Of a DNA stretch of 64,000 nucleotides, positions 61,966 through 64,000 are shown one piece after another (within the stretch, counting starts at the first letter, position 1; the number at the start of each line of letters is the position of its first letter). The position numbers and the translations under genes were made by a program. The DNA is from Pseudogracilibacillus sp037071985 (GTDB lineage Bacteria > Bacillota > Bacilli > Bacillales > Amphibacillaceae), in NCBI RefSeq assembly GCF_037071985.1, contig NZ_JAXHDF010000002.1:372001-436000 (forward strand). Reading direction: 5' to 3'. The notes beneath the pieces were generated by a model. That model saw only the letters and a program-made list of their open reading frames with translations, was not told where the DNA came from and ran no database searches.

Positions 61966-63444
61966 TTACTCCAAATTAATCCAAATATTTTTAACTTCTG
62001 TATAATTTTCTAATGCATAAGAGCCCATTTCACGGCCGAAACCAGACTGTTTATATCCACCAAATGGGACAGCTGGGTCTGTAACATTATACGTGTTAAC
62101 CCAAACTGATCCTGCCTTTAACTTTCTAGATACCGTATGCGCATCTTTAAGATTCTCTGTCCAAATTCCAGCCCCTAATCCGAATTGGCTATTGTTTGCC
62201 CGCTCCACCACTTCATCGATAGTTTTATAAGGCATAACTACAACTACTGGTCCAAAAATTTCTTCTTTGGCAATTGTCATGTCGTCTTCAACGTCAACAA
62301 AAACAGCTGGTGTGACATAATAGCCTTTATCTAACTCTTTCCCGCCGCAGAGAAGATTTGCTCCTTCTTCCACACCTTTTTTAACATATGATGTGACAAT
62401 GGTTTGCTGTCTTTCTGAAACTAGCGGTCCCATCTTAGTTTCTTCATCAAGTCCGTCGCCCAATTTTACGTTGTTTGCAAATTCTACTAATCTGTCAACA
62501 ACCATTTCATACATCGATTCATGTACAAACACTCGTGAACCAGCACAACAAACTTCCCCCTGATTAGCCATTATGCCATTGAATACGCCGGGAATAGCTT
62601 TATCCAAATCTGCATCAGGCAAAATGATATTTGGTGATTTACCGCCTAACTCAAGTGTTACCCGTTTCATCGTATTAGCCGCTTCTTTCATAATCGATTG
62701 TCCGACCGGTGTTGATCCGGTAAAAGCAATTTTATTTACCTTAGGATGTTTGACAAGCGCATCTCCGGCAACTTTTCCAAAGCCATTAATAATATTGACA
62801 ACCCCTTTAGGGAATCCAGCCTCTTCAACAAGTTTAGCTAGGTATACCGCAGATAATGGGGTCTGTTCGGCAGGTTTCAAAATAATCGTACAACCTGTTG
62901 CAAGAGCTGGTGCAATTTTCCATAATGCCATCATGATTGGGAAGTTCCATGGTATAATTTGACCTACAACCCCAACAGGCTCATGCACCGTATAATTGAA
63001 TGAATTTGGAGAAATTGGTACTGTCTGCCCTGTCATTTTTGTCGTCCAACCCGCAAAATACCGTAGCTGTTCAATTGCATTCGGTAAATCGGCACTTCGC
63101 ATTTCAGAAATGGGCTTGCCATTATCAAGTGTGTCCAATTGGGCAAGCACTTCAAAATCTCGTTCCATCAAATCCGCTAATTTATGCATGATCCGAGATC
63201 TTTCTGAGGCACTCATTTCTGTCCAGCTTCCTTCTTCAAAAGCCTTTGATGCAGCTTCAACCGCAAGATCAACATCCTTAGGACCTGCTTCAAAAATAGT
63301 AGCGAGGACTTCTCCTGTTGCCGGGTTTGTCGTTTCAAATGTTCTACCGTCCGCTGATTCCTGCCACTGACCATTAATAAAAAGCTTTTTTGGTTCTTGT
63401 AAAAAATCCGTAACCTTCGGATGTAATAACACTTTAGCACTCAT
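61966..63444 (-). CDS. aldehyde dehydrogenase (ALDH superfamily)
   Basis: NAD(P)+-dependent aldehyde dehydrogenase of 492 residues. It contains the oxyanion Asn in IIPWNFPIMM near residue 162, the NAD site GSTPVGQSI near 238, the general base Glu in TLELGGKSPN near 261, the nucleophile Cys in GEVCCAGSRVF near 295 and EEIFGPVV near 392. Close to the DhaS/AldA/betaine-aldehyde group. Immediately downstream of an aminotransferase gene (64 bases), so it probably oxidises the aldehyde made by transamination, for instance 4-aminobutanal or malonate semialdehyde. AGGGAGG precedes the ATG. Confidence 0.92.
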   Translation of the reverse strand: MSAKVLLHPKVTDFLQEPKKLFINGQWQESADGRTFETTNPATGEVLATIFEAGPKDVDLAVEAASKAFEEGSWTEMSASERSRIMHKLADLMERDFEVLAQLDTLDNGKPISEMRSADLPNAIEQLRYFAGWTTKMTGQTVPISPNSFNYTVHEPVGVVGQIIPWNFPIMMALWKIAPALATGCTIILKPAEQTPLSAVYLAKLVEEAGFPKGVVNIINGFGKVAGDALVKHPKVNKIAFTGSTPVGQSIMKEAANTMKRVTLELGGKSPNIILPDADLDKAIPGVFNGIMANQGEVCCAGSRVFVHESMYEMVVDRLVEFANNVKLGDGLDEETKMGPLVSERQQTIVTSYVKKGVEEGANLLCGGKELDKGYYVTPAVFVDVEDDMTIAKEEIFGPVVVVMPYKTIDEVVERANNSQFGLGAGIWTENLKDAHTVSRKLKAGSVWVNTYNVTDPAVPFGGYKQSGFGREMGSYALENYTEVKNIWINLE

Positions 63445-63508
63445 AGTAATCCTCCCTGACTAATCTAGCTATTTTCTTATCACAACTTCCAAACGATAAA
63501 CTAACTTC

Positions 63509-64000
63509 TTATATTTTCTTTGCTACCGCTGCTAGACTATCATCAACAATTGCAATGATCTTTTCGATTTCCTCTTTTGTAACAATAAGTGGTGGTGCGA
63601 TGGCTACAATGTTCATTCCAGGTTCAAAGTCAAATGCTCTGATTAAAAGATTCCTTTCATAGCACTCATCAATAAGCGTGATTGCAGCAGGGAAATCTGT
63701 AAATGGAACGCCAGCCTCTCGGTCCTTCATCAAATCAAAACCAGCAAGTAAACCTTTACCTCTTGTCTTTGTCACGAAATTATATTTTTTCTCCAAGTAA
63801 TCCATGCCTTTTTTAAGTTCTTCTCCCATTAAATGAGCATGTTCTACTAACCCATCACGTTCCAATATTTCTAAGTTTTTCAGACCGACAGCACAAGCAG
63901 TTGGATGACCACTGTATGTAAATCCATGTGCTAGCATCCCGTCAAATTGTGTAATCGTATCTCTTATTTCTTCACGCATGATTACTCCGCCAAGTTGGGC
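63509..64000 (-). CDS. class III aminotransferase, C-terminal part (runs off the window)
   Basis: PLP-dependent aminotransferase; 163 C-terminal residues are seen and the N-terminal part with the Schiff-base lysine lies beyond base 64000. The visible part begins AQLGGVIMREEI. Family marks include HGFTYSGHPTACAVGLKNLEI, TRGKGLLAGFDLMKD and the closing IAPPLIVTKEEIEKII. This fits omega-amino acid or diamine:pyruvate aminotransferases. With the aldehyde dehydrogenase and permease it forms a probable route for putrescine, GABA or beta-alanine; which one cannot be told here. Confidence 0.9.
   Translation of the reverse strand, partial: AQLGGVIMREEIRDTITQFDGMLAHGFTYSGHPTACAVGLKNLEILERDGLVEHAHLMGEELKKGMDYLEKKYNFVTKTRGKGLLAGFDLMKDREAGVPFTDFPAAITLIDECYERNLLIRAFDFEPGMNIVAIAPPLIVTKEEIEKIIAIVDDSLAAVAKKI

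Overview
The window looks like chromosomal DNA of a low-GC Bacillota, most likely a Bacillaceae member of the Oceanobacillus/Virgibacillus/Lentibacillus type. The evidence is AT-rich DNA, strong AGGAGG ribosome binding sites, Rho-independent terminators after most units, and Bacillus-type genes (AhpC/AhpF, a SigM-like ECF sigma with anti-sigma, YrvL, EcsC, GbsR, VmlR-like ABC-F, DUF4317, DUF3231). A GbsR-type regulator, a betaine-binding lipoprotein and a BCCT carrier suggest some salt or osmotic tolerance. The genus is inferred.

Layout. 1-3040: partial catalase divergent from ahpC-ahpF, with PerR-box-like sequences and a sigma-A promoter. 3077-4773: ECF sigma/anti-sigma pair with its own ECF-type promoter. 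5105-8403: cold-shock protein, a six-copy 52-bp repeat array, EcsC-like protein, Ca2+/H+ antiporter and YrvL. 8430-17933: a type VII secretion LXG toxin operon (DUF4176 protein, two small helical proteins, full-length LXG toxin, immunity protein) followed by four 5'-truncated toxin modules, each paired with an immunity gene and each ending in its own terminator. Two encode related toxins, one a TNT-type NADase domain cut by one nonsense codon, and one an LHH nuclease domain with frameshifts. No T7SS core gene is in the window.

18135-32532: wall-anchored 5'-nucleotidase, DUF4317, a DUF2262 gene with one stop, AIM24, a MaoC-like hydratase, an MMPL exporter with a secreted coiled-coil partner and a divergent TetR regulator (probable ATT start), and small membrane proteins including RDD-like and VanZ-like ones. 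32796-35865: three genes (M20 amidohydrolase, GNAT, N-succinylamino acid racemase) matching the known route from D- to L-amino acids. 36127-42145: a catabolic operon (CitMHS carrier, AtuA/DUF1446, amidase, detached AtuA C-terminal domain) preceded by a good -24/-12 sigma-54 promoter, an 11-bp inverted repeat at an enhancer-like distance and a PAS/AAA+ activator gene.

42237-54586: YitT; a GbsR/isochorismatase-fold hydrolase/betaine-binding lipoprotein operon divergent from an amidase with a cre-like promoter; DUF4256; a VmlR-like ABC-F gene with a complete attenuator leader; MgtE; a 43-residue membrane peptide; MepB; DUF763. 54840-64000: BCCT carrier, DUF5370-like, DUF3231, Fe-alcohol dehydrogenase, DoxX, then an amine or amino-acid catabolic set (APC permease, aldehyde dehydrogenase, class III aminotransferase running off the end).

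The best candidates for something little described are the toxin module array with its module-by-module terminators, the sigma-54 controlled CitMHS/AtuA/amidase operon, and the 52-bp two-hairpin repeat array.
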